Shown here: positions 27,036 to 37,194 of the stretch, in pieces | Layout: each line of letters starts with the position of its first letter | Numbering within the stretch: position 1 is the first letter of the stretch | From: a candidate division KSB3 bacterium | Lineage (GTDB): Bacteria; Moduliflexota; Moduliflexia; Moduliflexales; Moduliflexaceae | Direction: 5' to 3' | Length of the DNA: 64,000 bases | Assembly: GCA_002748425.1 (NCBI GenBank) | Contig: PDSJ01000019.1 | Coordinates: forward strand, 58,581 to 122,580 | Program-made: the position numbers and the translations under genes | The notes under the pieces: model-generated | What the model was told of the DNA's origin: nothing | The model's database searches: none | The model's input: only the letters and a program-made list of their open reading frames with translations

Positions 27036-27197
27036 TTAATCCATCGGTTCAAACATATCTTTTTCCACGCCGCAATCCGGGCATGTCCAATCTTCGGGCA
27101 GATCTTCAAAAGCAGTTCCTTCAGCCACGTCATTATCAGGATCACCTTCAGCCGGATCATAGATATAGCCACATACTGAACATCTATATTTTTTCAT
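27036..27197 (-). CDS. Rubredoxin
   Basis: A 53-residue iron-sulfur electron carrier. The four iron-binding cysteines are in [12 protein letters not shown] and [11 protein letters not shown], the classical rubredoxin arrangement, with the conserved aromatic and acidic residues between. The ATG at 27197 (MKKYRCS) has AAGGAG upstream and gives the normal rubredoxin size. It would transfer electrons in the cytoplasm, typically to oxidative-stress reductases such as superoxide reductase or rubrerythrin in anaerobes. No such partner is adjacent. It appears to be a single-gene unit with its own promoter. Confidence 0.95.
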   Translation of the reverse strand: MKKYRCSVCGYIYDPAEGDPDNDVAEGTAFEDLPEDWTCPDCGVEKDMFEPMD

Positions 27198-27227
27198 TGC
27201 ACAACTCCTTACCTGCCTGGTTAACAT

Positions 27228-27560
27228 GATATGGTTTCACAATTCTGCGACAACAATCTGTCGGGAGATTGATAGTCTTGGGCTGCTTCAGTGTCAAGAA
27301 AAAAAATATCGTCACCGCTGAAAGCTGCCAGGCAGGCGCCCTCTTGCAGCACAAGCTGCGAGCCATTTCGCGCGCGCGTTCCATCGCTTTTCGAGGGTGC
27401 CTGAACTTTCATAAGAGAAAATCTTGACACGATCCTCTTCTTGTTGGTACAGGTTTTGAGACGCTTCCTGATGAAGCGAGAGTTCTTCAGAGTACAGTCG
27501 TGACTATCGGGCTGCTTTGCACTAGAGACATTGCGGCATAAAGAGAGAGGATGTTGGGCC
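27228..27560. other. Divergent regulatory region, rubredoxin and V/A-ATPase operon
   Basis: A 333-bp gap without a credible gene. On the left it contains the rubredoxin promoter. On the right TTGACA at 27424-27429 is followed after 18 bases by TACAGG (27448-27453), a possible but weak promoter for the ATPase operon. Nothing else could be supported. Confidence 0.35.
27269..27297 (-). promoter_or_regulatory. Promoter of the rubredoxin gene
   Basis: On the reverse strand TTGACA (27292-27297) and TATCAA (27269-27274, 4 of 6) are separated by 17 bases. The leader to the ATG at 27197 would be about 65 bases. Confidence 0.5.
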
Positions 27561-27887
27561 GTGAATATTCTTGAGAATATGCTTCAGATTGAAACGGAAG
27601 CGCAAAAGATTGTTGAAGACGCTCAGAAAGAGGCTGGTGCGATTCGGAAAAAAGCTCGTGATGATGCCGCAAAGCTCATTGCCGACGGAAAAGATCGTGC
27701 TCGGGAGCAGTTGCAGCAGGAAATCATGCAACTGGAAAAAGAGGCTGATGTCCAGAGAACGCGTATCTTAAACGAAGCGCAGCAACGCCGGGAAATTTTG
27801 GAACAAGGCGCTGAAAAACAGATCGAGAAGGCTGTGCAGCGTGTGGTGAATCTGCTCCTGGATGACTGCGGCGGCGCACAGTCATGA
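27561..27887 (+). CDS. V/A-type ATPase peripheral stalk subunit (G/H)
   Basis: A 108-residue, almost entirely helical protein. The GTG at 27561 has GAGAGGAT upstream; an in-frame TTG at 27531 is less likely. Sequence such as EAQKIVEDAQKEAGAIRKKA and the continuous heptad-rich Glu/Lys/Ala pattern to residue 95 is typical of the small stalk subunit (G in Thermus, H in archaea), which pairs with subunit E to form the peripheral stator. It overlaps the next gene by 4 bases, so translation is coupled. First gene of the ATPase operon. Confidence 0.85.
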   Translation: MNILENMLQIETEAQKIVEDAQKEAGAIRKKARDDAAKLIADGKDRAREQLQQEIMQLEKEADVQRTRILNEAQQRREILEQGAEKQIEKAVQRVVNLLLDDCGGAQS

Positions 27888-28945
27888 TGGGATCGATTTG
27901 TAAATACGCTTACCCGAACGCTAAAGTGCGTGCTTTAAAAGGCCGGCTTCTTTCCGACAAGACCTTTCGGGCATTGCTCAACTGTGAACGCCCTGAAGAC
28001 GTTTTGAATGTCTTGCGGACTACTGACTACGCCGAGGCGCTTAGAGAACTGCCTGGGACTGATGTGTCGACTCTTCAGCTCAGTTTGATCCTGTATCGAA
28101 GTTTATTTGGGGATTATGAAAAGACTGTTCGATCGCTTGACCGCAGTCTTCAGCCATTTTTCATCCTGCTTTATCAACAATATGAGTTGACGAATCTGAA
28201 AACGATTCTGCGAGGAGTTTTCAGTCAGGCTGCGGTCGAGGAAGTGCAGGCATTGTTGCTGCCGACCGAACGCTATACGCTTTTCTCAAAAAACGCGCTG
28301 CTGGCATTGCACACCGTTCAAGAGCTGATTGCATATCTGCAGGATAGTGTGTTTCATTATCCCTTGAACCAGGCATTACGACGTTTTGAGGAAGAAGGAG
28401 AAATCTTCCCCCTGGAAATGGCGCTCGATCTGCATTATTATCAGACGCTGTGGGAGGCCATGAGAAAATTGCCGCGCGGCGAAGAGAAGATTATCCGAAA
28501 ATTGCTCGGTATCCGGATCGACATCCTGAACGTCGCATGGATTGTACGCTTCAAAGAAGAATATCGTCTGTCTTTTGAAGAAATTTTGAATTACACGATT
28601 CATCATGGCGCATATTTCAGATTACAGGATCGCCAGTTGCTGTCGAAAGCGAAGAATGCCGGCGAGGTCCTTGATGTGTTGAGACAGAGTGTGTATGGAA
28701 AAGCTCTGCCGGAACAGATTCAGGATTTCAGCACCCTGCACATTTTACTCAATCGTTATCTCCTCGCGCAGATTCGTTCGTATTTTTCTGGAAACCCTTT
28801 TCAGATCGGTGTCATCCTCGGATACCTCTGGATCAAAGAATTTGAAATTGATGATATTATCAGCATCGTTGAAGCCAAACGATATGGTCTTTCTCCTGAA
28901 GAAAGCCGGCGTTATGTGATTCACGGAGAGACGAGTCGTGACTAA
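27884..28945 (+). CDS. V/A-type ATPase subunit C (socket between stalk and rotor ring)
   Basis: A 353-residue soluble protein of the V0D/AC39 family. The N-terminus SICKYAYPNAKVRALKGRLL is the family signature, and the all-helical pattern with repeated NLKTILRG and LDVLRQS-like motifs continues to the end (YLWIKEFEIDDIISIVEAKRYGL). The subunit connects the central shaft (D/F) to the membrane c-ring. It overlaps the preceding stalk gene (ATGATG inside the stop region). Its place here, before subunit I rather than after E, differs from the usual archaeal and Thermus order. Confidence 0.9.
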   Translation: MMGSICKYAYPNAKVRALKGRLLSDKTFRALLNCERPEDVLNVLRTTDYAEALRELPGTDVSTLQLSLILYRSLFGDYEKTVRSLDRSLQPFFILLYQQYELTNLKTILRGVFSQAAVEEVQALLLPTERYTLFSKNALLALHTVQELIAYLQDSVFHYPLNQALRRFEEEGEIFPLEMALDLHYYQTLWEAMRKLPRGEEKIIRKLLGIRIDILNVAWIVRFKEEYRLSFEEILNYTIHHGAYFRLQDRQLLSKAKNAGEVLDVLRQSVYGKALPEQIQDFSTLHILLNRYLLAQIRSYFSGNPFQIGVILGYLWIKEFEIDDIISIVEAKRYGLSPEESRRYVIHGETSRD

Positions 28946-29025
28946 CGTGACTGTGAAGTCGGACGTTTGACGAGACAAGAGGCGCTTCAAACGCTATAAC
29001 GTCTGACTTTCATCGCTTTTCCCCT

Positions 29026-30996
29026 ATGTTTAAACCGCTGAAAATGGTGAATGTGGCTTTGCAGGTGCTTCATTCAGATGCTGCAAAAGTCACGCATGTG
29101 ATCGCAAAAATGGGCCTGTTCCATTTGCTGGACAGCCGGGAACTCTCGAAAACAGCCGTGAAGATCGGCGGAGAAGCGTTTCAGGAATGTATGAGCCGCT
29201 ATACGGCCCTCAATCAGGAGCTGAAAGAGCTTTGCGGCCGTCTTTCCCTGGCGCGGAAAGTTCGTAAAGACCTTGAAGTCGAGCCAGAGCAAGAGCTGCA
29301 GATGATTGAAGATGCTGTCAAGCGCATTCAAAAGAAGCTCAGTCTGCCCGCTGAACAGATCACGCGTCTTGAACGGCAGCGGAAGCACGCTTCGGAACAG
29401 CTTGCGCTGCTTCGCTCGATCTCTCCTGCGGGGGCTGACCTTGAAGTCATAAGAAAATTCAGCTATCTCTATAAACAGGTGGGGTTCGTGGCGACTAAAG
29501 ACATCCCGCGCCTGGAAGCCAGTTTAGGGGCTGTTCATGTGACGTTGCAGACCTTGATTGCGCTCGAGCGGCGCAGCTTGATTGTGGTGCTTTGCTCGCA
29601 GAAAGATAAAGATGTGTTAAACCGGGCCTTAAAAAGTGCATATTTCGAAGCCGTGGATCTTCCCCCGCTCGAGCGGGGGGCCTTCTCTGAGATCCTGGAA
29701 AAACTCGAGACAGAGATTCAGCAGTTGGCTGAAAAAAAGACTGCCTTGAGCCTGGAATTGCAAGATACGCAGAAAGAGGCTGTCGAGGAACTTCAGGACC
29801 TGCGCGAGAAAGTCTCGATCGCCATGCTGATTCTGCAGGCCGAACAACACTATGCTGCAGGCACTCGATCGTATATCATTCAGGGATGGCTGCCGGCCAC
29901 TCAGACACAAAGATTTCAGAATGAGATCGTTCGCGTCACAGAAGGTCGGGCCAGAATTGAATTCTCCGAAGCTGAAATGGTGGAAGAAGTCCGAAAAGGC
30001 ACACTGAAAATCCCGATTTTGTTTCACAATCCCTATCTGGTCCGTCCCTTTGAGACGATTCTTTTCAATTATGGAACCCAGGACTATCAGGCCTTGGATC
30101 CGACCCCAATTATTGCGATCAGTTTTCTGCTGATGTTCGGCGTGATGTTCGGCGACGTGGGGCACGGGCTTGTGTTGTTTCTGATTGGCCGCGGGCTGTG
30201 TAAACATTGTTATCAGATGATGGACTTGGGGATTATTATGATGGAATGCGGCGTTTCGTCGGCAGTATTCGGCCTCCTTTACGGGAGTATTTTCGGGGTT
30301 GAGCACTGGATCCCCGCTCTTTGGTTCCACCCGGCGGAACATATCGGGCAATTTATGGCTTTTGCGCTGGGCTTCGGTGTGCTGATGATCAGTGCTGGTA
30401 TTATTTTGAACATTCTGAATTCCTTTCGCCGTAAAGACTATGAAGCTGGTATTCTTGGACATTACGGCATTATCGGTGCGTTGTTTTATTGGCTCAGTGT
30501 CGGGCTTGGATTGAAATATGCGGTTTATGGCGATTTCGGAATCAGTTCCAAAGCCTTGATTCTGCTGCTGGGCATGCCCCTCGGAGTGATCTTTTTTAAA
30601 GAGCCGCTGGCTCACATCTTGTTTAAAAAAGAGGACGGCGGCGATGAGTCGATGTTTCCATCAGGGATCGGAATGTTCCTCATGGAATCTGTGATCGACG
30701 TCATCGACGTGGTCGTGCGTTATCTCGCGAGTACAGTGTCGTTTATCAGAACCGCTGCTTTTGCGCTGGCGCATGGCGGTTTATTTATCGCAGTCTTCTC
30801 TCTGGCAGACATTGTCGAGAATATGAAGGGTGGAGGACTGTGGTACTGGTTGGTCATCCTCCTCGGTAATGTCCTGATTATCGCCCTGGAGGGCTTGGTG
30901 GTATCGATTCAAACCGTTCGACTTGAATATTATGAATTTTTCAGCAAATTTTTCAAGGATGGTGGTGAACGATTTCACCCATTGAAAATTGAATAG
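29026..30996 (+). CDS. V/A-type ATPase subunit I (membrane stator, a-subunit)
   Basis: A 656-residue protein. Residues 1-330 are a soluble, coiled-coil-rich N-terminal half that contacts the peripheral stalks. Residues 350-640 carry about seven to eight membrane helices, beginning near DPTPIIAISFLLMFGVMFGD, the standard start of the domain. The functionally essential Arg lies in TVSFIRTAAFALAHGGLF. This subunit forms the two half-channels for ion passage next to the c-ring. Length matches Thermus and archaeal subunit I (about 650). Confidence 0.93.
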   Translation: MFKPLKMVNVALQVLHSDAAKVTHVIAKMGLFHLLDSRELSKTAVKIGGEAFQECMSRYTALNQELKELCGRLSLARKVRKDLEVEPEQELQMIEDAVKRIQKKLSLPAEQITRLERQRKHASEQLALLRSISPAGADLEVIRKFSYLYKQVGFVATKDIPRLEASLGAVHVTLQTLIALERRSLIVVLCSQKDKDVLNRALKSAYFEAVDLPPLERGAFSEILEKLETEIQQLAEKKTALSLELQDTQKEAVEELQDLREKVSIAMLILQAEQHYAAGTRSYIIQGWLPATQTQRFQNEIVRVTEGRARIEFSEAEMVEEVRKGTLKIPILFHNPYLVRPFETILFNYGTQDYQALDPTPIIAISFLLMFGVMFGDVGHGLVLFLIGRGLCKHCYQMMDLGIIMMECGVSSAVFGLLYGSIFGVEHWIPALWFHPAEHIGQFMAFALGFGVLMISAGIILNILNSFRRKDYEAGILGHYGIIGALFYWLSVGLGLKYAVYGDFGISSKALILLLGMPLGVIFFKEPLAHILFKKEDGGDESMFPSGIGMFLMESVIDVIDVVVRYLASTVSFIRTAAFALAHGGLFIAVFSLADIVENMKGGGLWYWLVILLGNVLIIALEGLVVSIQTVRLEYYEFFSKFFKDGGERFHPLKIE

Positions 30997-31125
30997 TTCA
31001 TTAACTACGGCATTATTCAGAGGTCCTGGCAAGGACGACTGAAACAGAGTCGTGAGCGTAAAAGCGTTCTTTTGTCATATCATTCAATAAGGTGAATAAT
31101 GCTGTACACAGAGTGAGGAGTTTCT

Positions 31126-31488
31126 ATGAAAGGACAAATCGTGAATTTGAGAAACGTTGTGGGAGTCGCTTTAGGTTTTCTCGTCGTAATGAGTGTCTTT
31201 ACGATCATGCTGCATGTCGGCATGAGTGTGGCGCTGGGCAGTGAAGAGGCACAAGCCGGCAGAACGCATCCTGATGTCGTGAAATGGGGCTTTTTAGCGG
31301 CAGCTGTTGCTGTGGGCTTAGGCTCGATCGGGGCTGGAATCGCCGTGAGTTCCGTCGGATCGGCAGCCATGGGGGCAATGGCTGAGAAGCCTGAAATGGC
31401 AGCACGAGCCTTGATTTTTGTTGGTTTGGCTGAAGGTATTGCTATTTACGGCCTGATTATCGCCATTATGATTTTGGGGAAATTGTAA
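31126..31488 (+). CDS. V/A-type ATPase subunit K (proteolipid, rotor ring)
   Basis: A 120-residue proteolipid. Residues 10-35 are hydrophobic and, with the following SEEAQAG, look like a cleaved signal peptide or extra helix; residues 52-120 form one helical hairpin, as in the Thermus L subunit. The ion-binding Glu is in VGLAEGIAIYGLII. The first helix of the hairpin (GLGSIGAGIAVSSVGSAA) lacks the Gln that marks sodium-binding rings, so proton coupling is likelier. Many identical copies form the membrane rotor. The stop codon overlaps the start of the next gene (TAATG). Confidence 0.9.
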   Translation: MKGQIVNLRNVVGVALGFLVVMSVFTIMLHVGMSVALGSEEAQAGRTHPDVVKWGFLAAAVAVGLGSIGAGIAVSSVGSAAMGAMAEKPEMAARALIFVGLAEGIAIYGLIIAIMILGKL

Positions 31489-31793
31489 TGCGGACTATTG
31501 TGATCGCTGACGAAGATACGGTCTTGGGTTTTTCACTGGCTGGAGTACAGGGGGTGATCGTTTCAACACAGGAAGAAATCCGGACGGCCTTTGAGCGGGC
31601 GACGCGTCGGGATGATGTCGGAATCGTCGTGTTGACCGAGCGAATAGCGCAGCATATCCGTGAGGCAGTCGATAACTGGGTCATCGGCGGTGGACGACCT
31701 CTTATTGTAGAGATTCCCGATCACCAGGGACCGATGGCGGATCGGCGGACACCGCATGAATTTGTCAAATCAGCGATCGGCGTGAAATTTTGA
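31488..31793 (+). CDS. V/A-type ATPase subunit F (central shaft)
   Basis: A 101-residue protein with the subunit F pattern: TIVIADEDTVLGFSLAGVQG at the N-terminus, VGIVVLTERIAQHIREAV in the middle, then PLIVEIPDHQGP. It has the Rossmann-like CheY fold known for this subunit and binds the shaft subunit D. Length is typical (100-110). It overlaps the K gene by one base, indicating coupled translation. Confidence 0.92.
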   Translation: MRTIVIADEDTVLGFSLAGVQGVIVSTQEEIRTAFERATRRDDVGIVVLTERIAQHIREAVDNWVIGGGRPLIVEIPDHQGPMADRRTPHEFVKSAIGVKF

Positions 31794-31803
31794 GGATGCT
31801 ACT

Positions 31804-32421
31804 ATGCCTTTAGATTCAGACATGGATTTTTCGCAGGCGATTCTTGATGAAGCCCGTCAAGACGCTGAGAACATCATTAATCTTGCTGTGCGTGAGGCTG
31901 AGCGAATCATCGATGGCGCTCGTGACCAGCTTGCGAAAGAGTTGGGCAGGGAGAACCCCCAAGCCGCGACTCAGACGGCGAAAACACGCTATAAGCAACT
32001 CATTGCTTCTGCTGAGCTTGAAAGCAGAAAACAAGAACTGCTTGCTCGCGAAAAGCTCATGCAGGCTGTCAAAGATCAGGTGGCGGAGCGTCTGCTGGCT
32101 CTGCGCGGAGCAGGCCGCTATTCCGCGCTGCTGGAGCAGCTGGTTCTTGAAGGACTTGAGAGCCTGGATGGTGAAGACTTCGAGATTCTCGTGGCGCCGG
32201 AAGATCGAGGTCTGATTGATCGGGCCTTTTTAGAGGCGATTCAGAAAAAGAGCAAGTGCCGTGCCGTGCTTTCGGAGACTTCGATTCCCGGTATCAGCGG
32301 AGCCATTGTTCAGCGGGCTGACGGTCGGGTGCAATGTGATAAATCGTTCCAGGGTCTCTTGCAGCAGCGCGAAAACGAAGTCCGCATCGAGATTGCAAAC
32401 ACGCTTTTTGGCGAACAATAA
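31804..32421 (+). CDS. V/A-type ATPase subunit E (peripheral stalk)
   Basis: A 205-residue protein. Residues 10-90 are a long helix (ILDEARQDAENIINLAVREA) that pairs with the G/H subunit; residues 100-205 form the globular head that binds the catalytic A/B hexamer, with the typical SETSIPGISGAIVQRADGRV segment and C-terminal IEIANTLFG. It follows subunit F by 10 bp. A 159-bp gap without visible promoter or terminator separates it from subunit A. Confidence 0.88.
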   Translation: MPLDSDMDFSQAILDEARQDAENIINLAVREAERIIDGARDQLAKELGRENPQAATQTAKTRYKQLIASAELESRKQELLAREKLMQAVKDQVAERLLALRGAGRYSALLEQLVLEGLESLDGEDFEILVAPEDRGLIDRAFLEAIQKKSKCRAVLSETSIPGISGAIVQRADGRVQCDKSFQGLLQQRENEVRIEIANTLFGEQ

Positions 32422-32580
32422 ACTCAGCGCGTGGCAAGATCGCCTTTCCTCCTGCGCTCATAAGAGGGAGAACGCTGGAGACAACTCCCGATGTCCTGGA
32501 ATCTGTCTGGGATTGCGTTAAACACTGGGAGTAGGGACTGATTGCACAGCATGAGTCAATAACACGAAGAATTATAGCTT

Positions 32581-34362
32581 ATGAGTGAACATCGTGTAGG
32601 AACAGTGTCTTGGATCAGCGGACCGGTCATTCGAGCTGATAATGTCGGGAAATTAAGCATGATGGAGCAGGTTGAGATCGGCGAAGAACGTCTCATCGGC
32701 GAAGTGCTGGAACTCGATGACGACATGGCAACGATCCAGGTGTATGAAGATACCACCGGCCTTAAGCCCGGAGCTCCGATTTACGGGACAGGATCTTTAT
32801 TATTTGTGGAGTTGGGGCCGGGCCTGCTGAAAAATATTTATGACGGCATTCAGCGTCCTCTGGAGGGTATTCAGACACAGCAGGGTGATTTTATCGAACG
32901 CGGGGCTCAGGTGGTTCCGCTCGACCGGGAAAAGCATTGGCATTTTACCCCGGTCCGTGAAGTGGGAGAACAGATCCTCGGAGGAGAAATCCTCGGCGAA
33001 GTTCCCGAAACCGAGGCCCTGGTTCACCGTATCCTTTGCCCGCCTAATATGAAAGGCGAACTGCTTGAAATTGCCGAAGAAGGCGATTATACGATTGAAC
33101 GGGTGATTGCCCGGATTAAAACCCAGGATGGAGAGCAGGACGTTCGCATGTATCAACGCTGGCCAGTACGTCATCCACGACCGTACCGGCAGCGTTTGAA
33201 TCCCACGATCCCTTTAATCACCGGTCAACGAGTCATCGATACCTTTTTTCCGCTTGCAAAAGGCGGCACGGCAGCGGTCCCAGGGGGCTTCGGAACTGGG
33301 AAGACTATTACGCAGCACCAACTGGCTAAATGGTGCAACGCCAATCTAATCGTCTACATCGGCTGCGGCGAACGTGGCAACGAAATGACTGGTGTGCTGG
33401 TGGATTTTCCCGAGTTGATCGATCCAAAAACTGCGAAACCGCTGATGGAGCGCACGATTCTGATTGCCAATACCTCAGATATGCCGGTGGCAGCCCGCGA
33501 AGCCAGCATTTACACGGGCATCACGATTGCTGAATATTACCGCGATATGGGCTATGATGTGGCGATTATGGCAGACTCAACCTCCCGCTGGGCCGAGGCC
33601 CTGCGGGAGATTTCCGGACGCTTGGAAGAAATGCCCGCTGAAGAAGGTTTCCCTGCATATCTGGCGACCCGTCTGGCAGAATTTTACGAGCGGGCCGGGC
33701 GCGTCTCAACGTTAATGGGGAAAGAAGGCTCTGTCAGCGTGATTGGCGCAGTCTCACCACCGGGCGGTGATTTCTCCGAACCGGTTACACAGCATACCAA
33801 ACGTTTTGTACGTTGCTTCTGGGGACTTGATAAGGAACTGGCCAGTGCGCGTTATTTCCCGGCCATTAATTACATGGACAGTTACAGCGAATATCTGGAA
33901 GACATCTCCGGATGGTGGGACCAGTTCAAGGAAGCGAATTGGAGCGAACTTCGCGCCCAGGCAATGGCTTTGCTGCAACAGGACGATAAACTGCAAAAAA
34001 TCGTCAAACTGGTCGGTGAAGATGCTCTTCCCGATGATCAACGCCTGATTATCGAGGGAGCCAGACTGCTCAAGGAATCACTGTTGCAGCAAAGCGCTTT
34101 CGATGATGTCGATATGTATGCTGAACCGCTACGTCAGCTGTGGATGCTGAACGTTATCATCCATTTTTACGAGCGGGCCGGCGCGATTATCAAAAAAGGT
34201 GCGCCGATTTACCGCGTTCGTGAAATGGAGGCGATCGAAAATATCAGTCGGATGAAAGCCCGTATCCCGAATAACGAAGTGGACAAATTTGCGGACTTAG
34301 TCCGGGAGATCGACAGCGAATTCAACGAGCTCGAACAAGACTACTCCGGAGCTTTTTTCTAG
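32581..34362 (+). CDS. atpA: V/A-type ATPase catalytic subunit A
   Basis: A 593-residue catalytic subunit that hydrolyses or makes ATP. The P-loop is GGFGTGKT at residues 235-242. The A-specific non-homologous insert lies between about residues 115 and 190. Other conserved parts are [12 protein letters not shown] with the catalytic Glu region, [19 protein letters not shown] and [18 protein letters not shown]. Length fits archaeal and bacterial A subunits (580-600). Three copies alternate with three B subunits in the cytoplasmic head. Confidence 0.97.
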   Translation: MSEHRVGTVSWISGPVIRADNVGKLSMMEQVEIGEERLIGEVLELDDDMATIQVYEDTTGLKPGAPIYGTGSLLFVELGPGLLKNIYDGIQRPLEGIQTQQGDFIERGAQVVPLDREKHWHFTPVREVGEQILGGEILGEVPETEALVHRILCPPNMKGELLEIAEEGDYTIERVIARIKTQDGEQDVRMYQRWPVRHPRPYRQRLNPTIPLITGQRVIDTFFPLAKGGTAAVPGGFGTGKTITQHQLAKWCNANLIVYIGCGERGNEMTGVLVDFPELIDPKTAKPLMERTILIANTSDMPVAAREASIYTGITIAEYYRDMGYDVAIMADSTSRWAEALREISGRLEEMPAEEGFPAYLATRLAEFYERAGRVSTLMGKEGSVSVIGAVSPPGGDFSEPVTQHTKRFVRCFWGLDKELASARYFPAINYMDSYSEYLEDISGWWDQFKEANWSELRAQAMALLQQDDKLQKIVKLVGEDALPDDQRLIIEGARLLKESLLQQSAFDDVDMYAEPLRQLWMLNVIIHFYERAGAIIKKGAPIYRVREMEAIENISRMKARIPNNEVDKFADLVREIDSEFNELEQDYSGAFF

Positions 34363-34424
34363 ACTGAAGATGGTTGGATTGCTGATTGTGTGAGGGAGAA
34401 CAATCAAAAATCCAGAAATCCCTA

Positions 34425-35795
34425 ATGAGAGAATATCTTGGTTTCAAAAAGGTTTCAGGACCGATTTTATACATGGAGGGTGTTGCTGATATCGGCTTCG
34501 GCGAAGTGGTGCACGTTGAAGGCTCCGACGGGACAATCAGACACGGGCGCGTCCTCTCGGTTGGACGTAGCGTGGCAGCGGTCGAGATTTTTGAAGGGAC
34601 CAGCGGTCTGGCAATCGACGGCACCAAAGTGCGTTTTTTAGGGCATCCTTTGACAATCCCAGTGACTGAACATATGCTGGGACGTGTGTTTAACGGGATC
34701 GGTGAAGCGATCGACGGCCTTCCGGAGCCGATTGCCAATGAGCGCCGTAACATCAACGGTGCGCCGATTAACCCGGCCAGCCGCGAATATCCTCGCGATT
34801 TCATTCAAACCGGAATTTCATCGATCGACGGGATGAACACATTGGTGCGCGGCCAAAAGCTTCCGGTTTTTTCCGGCAGCGGTCTGCCTCACAATAAGCT
34901 GGCGGCCCAAATCGTGCGGCAGGCCACGATCATTGGTGAAGAAGACACTCAATTCTCCGTTGTGTTCGGGGCGATGGGCATCAAACATGATGACGCTGAA
35001 GTCTTTCGCCACAGTTTCGAAGAAAGCGGGGTCTTGAGCAATGTGGTCATGTTCACCAACCTGGCCAGCGATCCACCGATCGAACGTCTGGTGACTCCGC
35101 GTTCGGCCCTGACCATCGCAGAATATCTGGCTTTCGATTGCGGTATGCATGTGCTGGTGGTATTAACTGACATGACGAACTACTGCGAAGCGCTGCGGGA
35201 GGTGTCGACGTCAAAAGGCGAAGTCCCAAGCCGTAAAGGCTATCCAGGTTACCTCTACAGCGATTTGGCCTCGATTTACGAACGGGCCGGCCGTATTGTC
35301 GGGCGTACAGGATCGATTACGCAGATTCCGATTCTGACGATGCCGAACGATGACATCACACATCCGATCCCCGATCTCACCGGCTTTATCACGGAAGGAC
35401 AGATTGTGCTGGATCGCAATCTGGAAAAGCAGGGGATTTATCCGCCGATCAACGTGCTGCCGTCGCTGTCTCGCCTGATGAACGACGGTATCGGAGAAGG
35501 GAAGACCCGCGAGGATCATCGTAATATTTCGAACCAGCTGTATTCCGCCTACACCTACGTCAAACGCGTTGAGACACTGGCGTCGATTATCGGCGAAAGC
35601 GAGCTGTCGGATCTCGATAAACAGTATCTGGAAGTCGGGCGTCAGTTCGAAACCATGTTTACGCAGCAAGGCCCGACGGAAAACCGTACCATCGAGGAGA
35701 CCTTGAACTTGGCCTGGCAACTGGCCTCGACTTTGCCGCGCCGCGAATTGACGCGTGTCACTGACGAGCAGATTGCAGAATACGGGCAGTATTGA
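34425..35795 (+). CDS. atpB: V/A-type ATPase subunit B (regulatory nucleotide-binding)
   Basis: A 456-residue subunit. The ATG at 34425 ([19 protein letters not shown]) matches the usual start of the family and is preferred to a TTG at 34386; no good ribosome site is seen for either. As expected for B, the P-loop is altered ([13 protein letters not shown]) and cannot hydrolyse ATP. Conserved parts include [40 protein letters not shown] and the catalytic-interface Arg in [12 protein letters not shown]. It forms the head hexamer with subunit A. Confidence 0.96.
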   Translation: MREYLGFKKVSGPILYMEGVADIGFGEVVHVEGSDGTIRHGRVLSVGRSVAAVEIFEGTSGLAIDGTKVRFLGHPLTIPVTEHMLGRVFNGIGEAIDGLPEPIANERRNINGAPINPASREYPRDFIQTGISSIDGMNTLVRGQKLPVFSGSGLPHNKLAAQIVRQATIIGEEDTQFSVVFGAMGIKHDDAEVFRHSFEESGVLSNVVMFTNLASDPPIERLVTPRSALTIAEYLAFDCGMHVLVVLTDMTNYCEALREVSTSKGEVPSRKGYPGYLYSDLASIYERAGRIVGRTGSITQIPILTMPNDDITHPIPDLTGFITEGQIVLDRNLEKQGIYPPINVLPSLSRLMNDGIGEGKTREDHRNISNQLYSAYTYVKRVETLASIIGESELSDLDKQYLEVGRQFETMFTQQGPTENRTIEETLNLAWQLASTLPRRELTRVTDEQIAEYGQY

Positions 35796-35850
35796 CCACA
35801 TGCTGTCGCTAACGCTAACGCTCGACAGAGACTGAAGAACAGCAGGGACT

Positions 35851-36474
35851 ATGGCACGACTGAATATTCCGTCAACAAAAAGTAATTTATTACGCCTCAG
35901 CGATGAATTGACTTTTGCCGTTGAAGGGCGCGAGCTGCTGGATGAAAAGCGGGAAATCCTGATCATGGAGATTATGGGAACCCTGGAAGATGCTCATCGC
36001 AAACGGCTCTCTATGGAAAAAGCGCTGGCAGATGCCTACAAGACCTTTGCGGTCGCGAAAGTGCTGCTGGGACCGGAAGATCTGAAACGCGCAGCCTTTG
36101 GCATTCAGGCTGAAGCGCAGCTGGATATCCATGATCGCAGCGTGATGGGAGTTGTGGTTCCGGTGGTACAAGTGAAATGGAAAAAATCTGAAAAACCCCG
36201 TTATGGTTTTACGCGTACCACATACGCTCTGGATAAAGCGTCAAAACGTTTTTCCGCCTGTTTCGAGAACCTTGTGGAACTCGCGGAAATCGAAACCACT
36301 TTATGGCGGCTGGCTACAGAATTGAAAAAAACGCAGCGGCGCTTCAATGCCCTGGATAATATTCTTATTCCGCAATATACGGAAACTGTTAAATACATTC
36401 AATATACTCTGGAAGAAAAAGAGCGTGAGATTCTTTTTCAACTGAAGCGCGTGAAAGAAAAATTACAACAGTAG
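35851..36474 (+). CDS. atpD: V/A-type ATPase subunit D (central shaft)
   Basis: A 207-residue, mostly helical protein. The N-terminus ARLNIPSTKSNLLRLSDEL and the C-terminal helix (RRFNALDNILIPQYTETVKY) are diagnostic of V-type subunit D, which forms the rotating coiled-coil axle inside the A3B3 head. It is the last gene of the ATPase operon. Length (about 205-215) is typical. Confidence 0.95.
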   Translation: MARLNIPSTKSNLLRLSDELTFAVEGRELLDEKREILIMEIMGTLEDAHRKRLSMEKALADAYKTFAVAKVLLGPEDLKRAAFGIQAEAQLDIHDRSVMGVVVPVVQVKWKKSEKPRYGFTRTTYALDKASKRFSACFENLVELAEIETTLWRLATELKKTQRRFNALDNILIPQYTETVKYIQYTLEEKEREILFQLKRVKEKLQQ

Positions 36475-36655
36475 TGCAGTGTTCGAGACATGTTGAAAAA
36501 TGTCCTGACGTTTGCGCTGAGAACTTCCGGAAGCGCGATACCGTGTCTGAGAATCGATATGACAATGTAACAGCGAAAGTCACGAACTACGAGGGTCAAA
36601 GGGCCTGGATATGCCGATTGATCCTCGTAGTTCGCATGCCAAGACTTTTTGCGCG

Positions 36656-37099
36656 ATGGCGACGTCACAACTCTTTAAAAAGATATTGGTTCCGGTAGAT
36701 AATTCAAAATATTCGATTGGCGCGGCCCGTTTCGCTGTCAACCTCGCCCGCGCGCATGAATCACAACTTATCTTTCTTCATATTGTCGAGGTCCGGGCGA
36801 TCGAGACCATGGCTCGTTATGGCTCGGAATCAAAAGAATCGTTATTGGTCAAGGCTGAGGAAAGCGGCTGGAAAATTTTATATAGTTTGGAAGAGGAGGC
36901 CGTTTCTCAGCACGTCAAAGTCGCGCTGATCCTCGAAGAAGGCACAGCACAGCGGATTATCCTGGACTCGGCCGCGAAATACAATGTAGATCTGATTGTG
37001 CTCGGTAAACATCGCAAAAGCGGCTCTTCCCGTAAAGAAAGCCTTGCCGTCGAGCCGATTATCGAACACGCCGAATGCCCGGTGATGCTCGCAAAATGA
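36656..37099 (+). CDS. Universal stress protein (UspA family)
   Basis: A 147-residue single-domain UspA protein, cytoplasmic. The N-terminus FKKILVPVDNSKYSIGAARF and the ending IIEHAECPVMLAK are standard. The ATP-binding region reads VLGKHRKSGSSRKESLAVE, where the first Gly residues are kept but the usual GSVxE is changed to LAVE, so nucleotide binding is uncertain. The start may be the ATG at 36656 or one at 36611; neither has a strong ribosome site. It follows the ATPase operon by 180 bp and is followed by a hairpin. Confidence 0.85.
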   Translation: MATSQLFKKILVPVDNSKYSIGAARFAVNLARAHESQLIFLHIVEVRAIETMARYGSESKESLLVKAEESGWKILYSLEEEAVSQHVKVALILEEGTAQRIILDSAAKYNVDLIVLGKHRKSGSSRKESLAVEPIIEHAECPVMLAK

Positions 37100-37145
37100 G
37101 GTCCAGGGCAGAAGCATGAGGGGGAAATTCTTTCCTCCTGAAATT

Positions 37146-37194
37146 TCATCTCATACTGGAGCCTGCACGCTCAAGTTTATCGAGTATGAGATGA
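37146..37194 (+). terminator. Hairpin downstream of the UspA gene
   Basis: TCATCTCATACT (37146-37157) and AGTATGAGATGA (37183-37194) are a perfect 12-bp inverted repeat with a 25-base loop. A second small hairpin (GCTCC/GGAGC) follows at once. No U tract is present. It may end the ATPase/UspA transcript or be a protein-binding dyad. Confidence 0.45.

Noticed and set aside
29629..30615. A 328-codon open frame on the - strand opposite the ATPase subunit I gene
   Set aside because: Antisense to a well conserved gene; its His/Gln-rich composition is what the complement of membrane-helix codons yields.
35211..35966. A 251-codon open frame on the - strand across the atpB/atpD junction
   Set aside because: Overlaps two certain genes and shows no family pattern.
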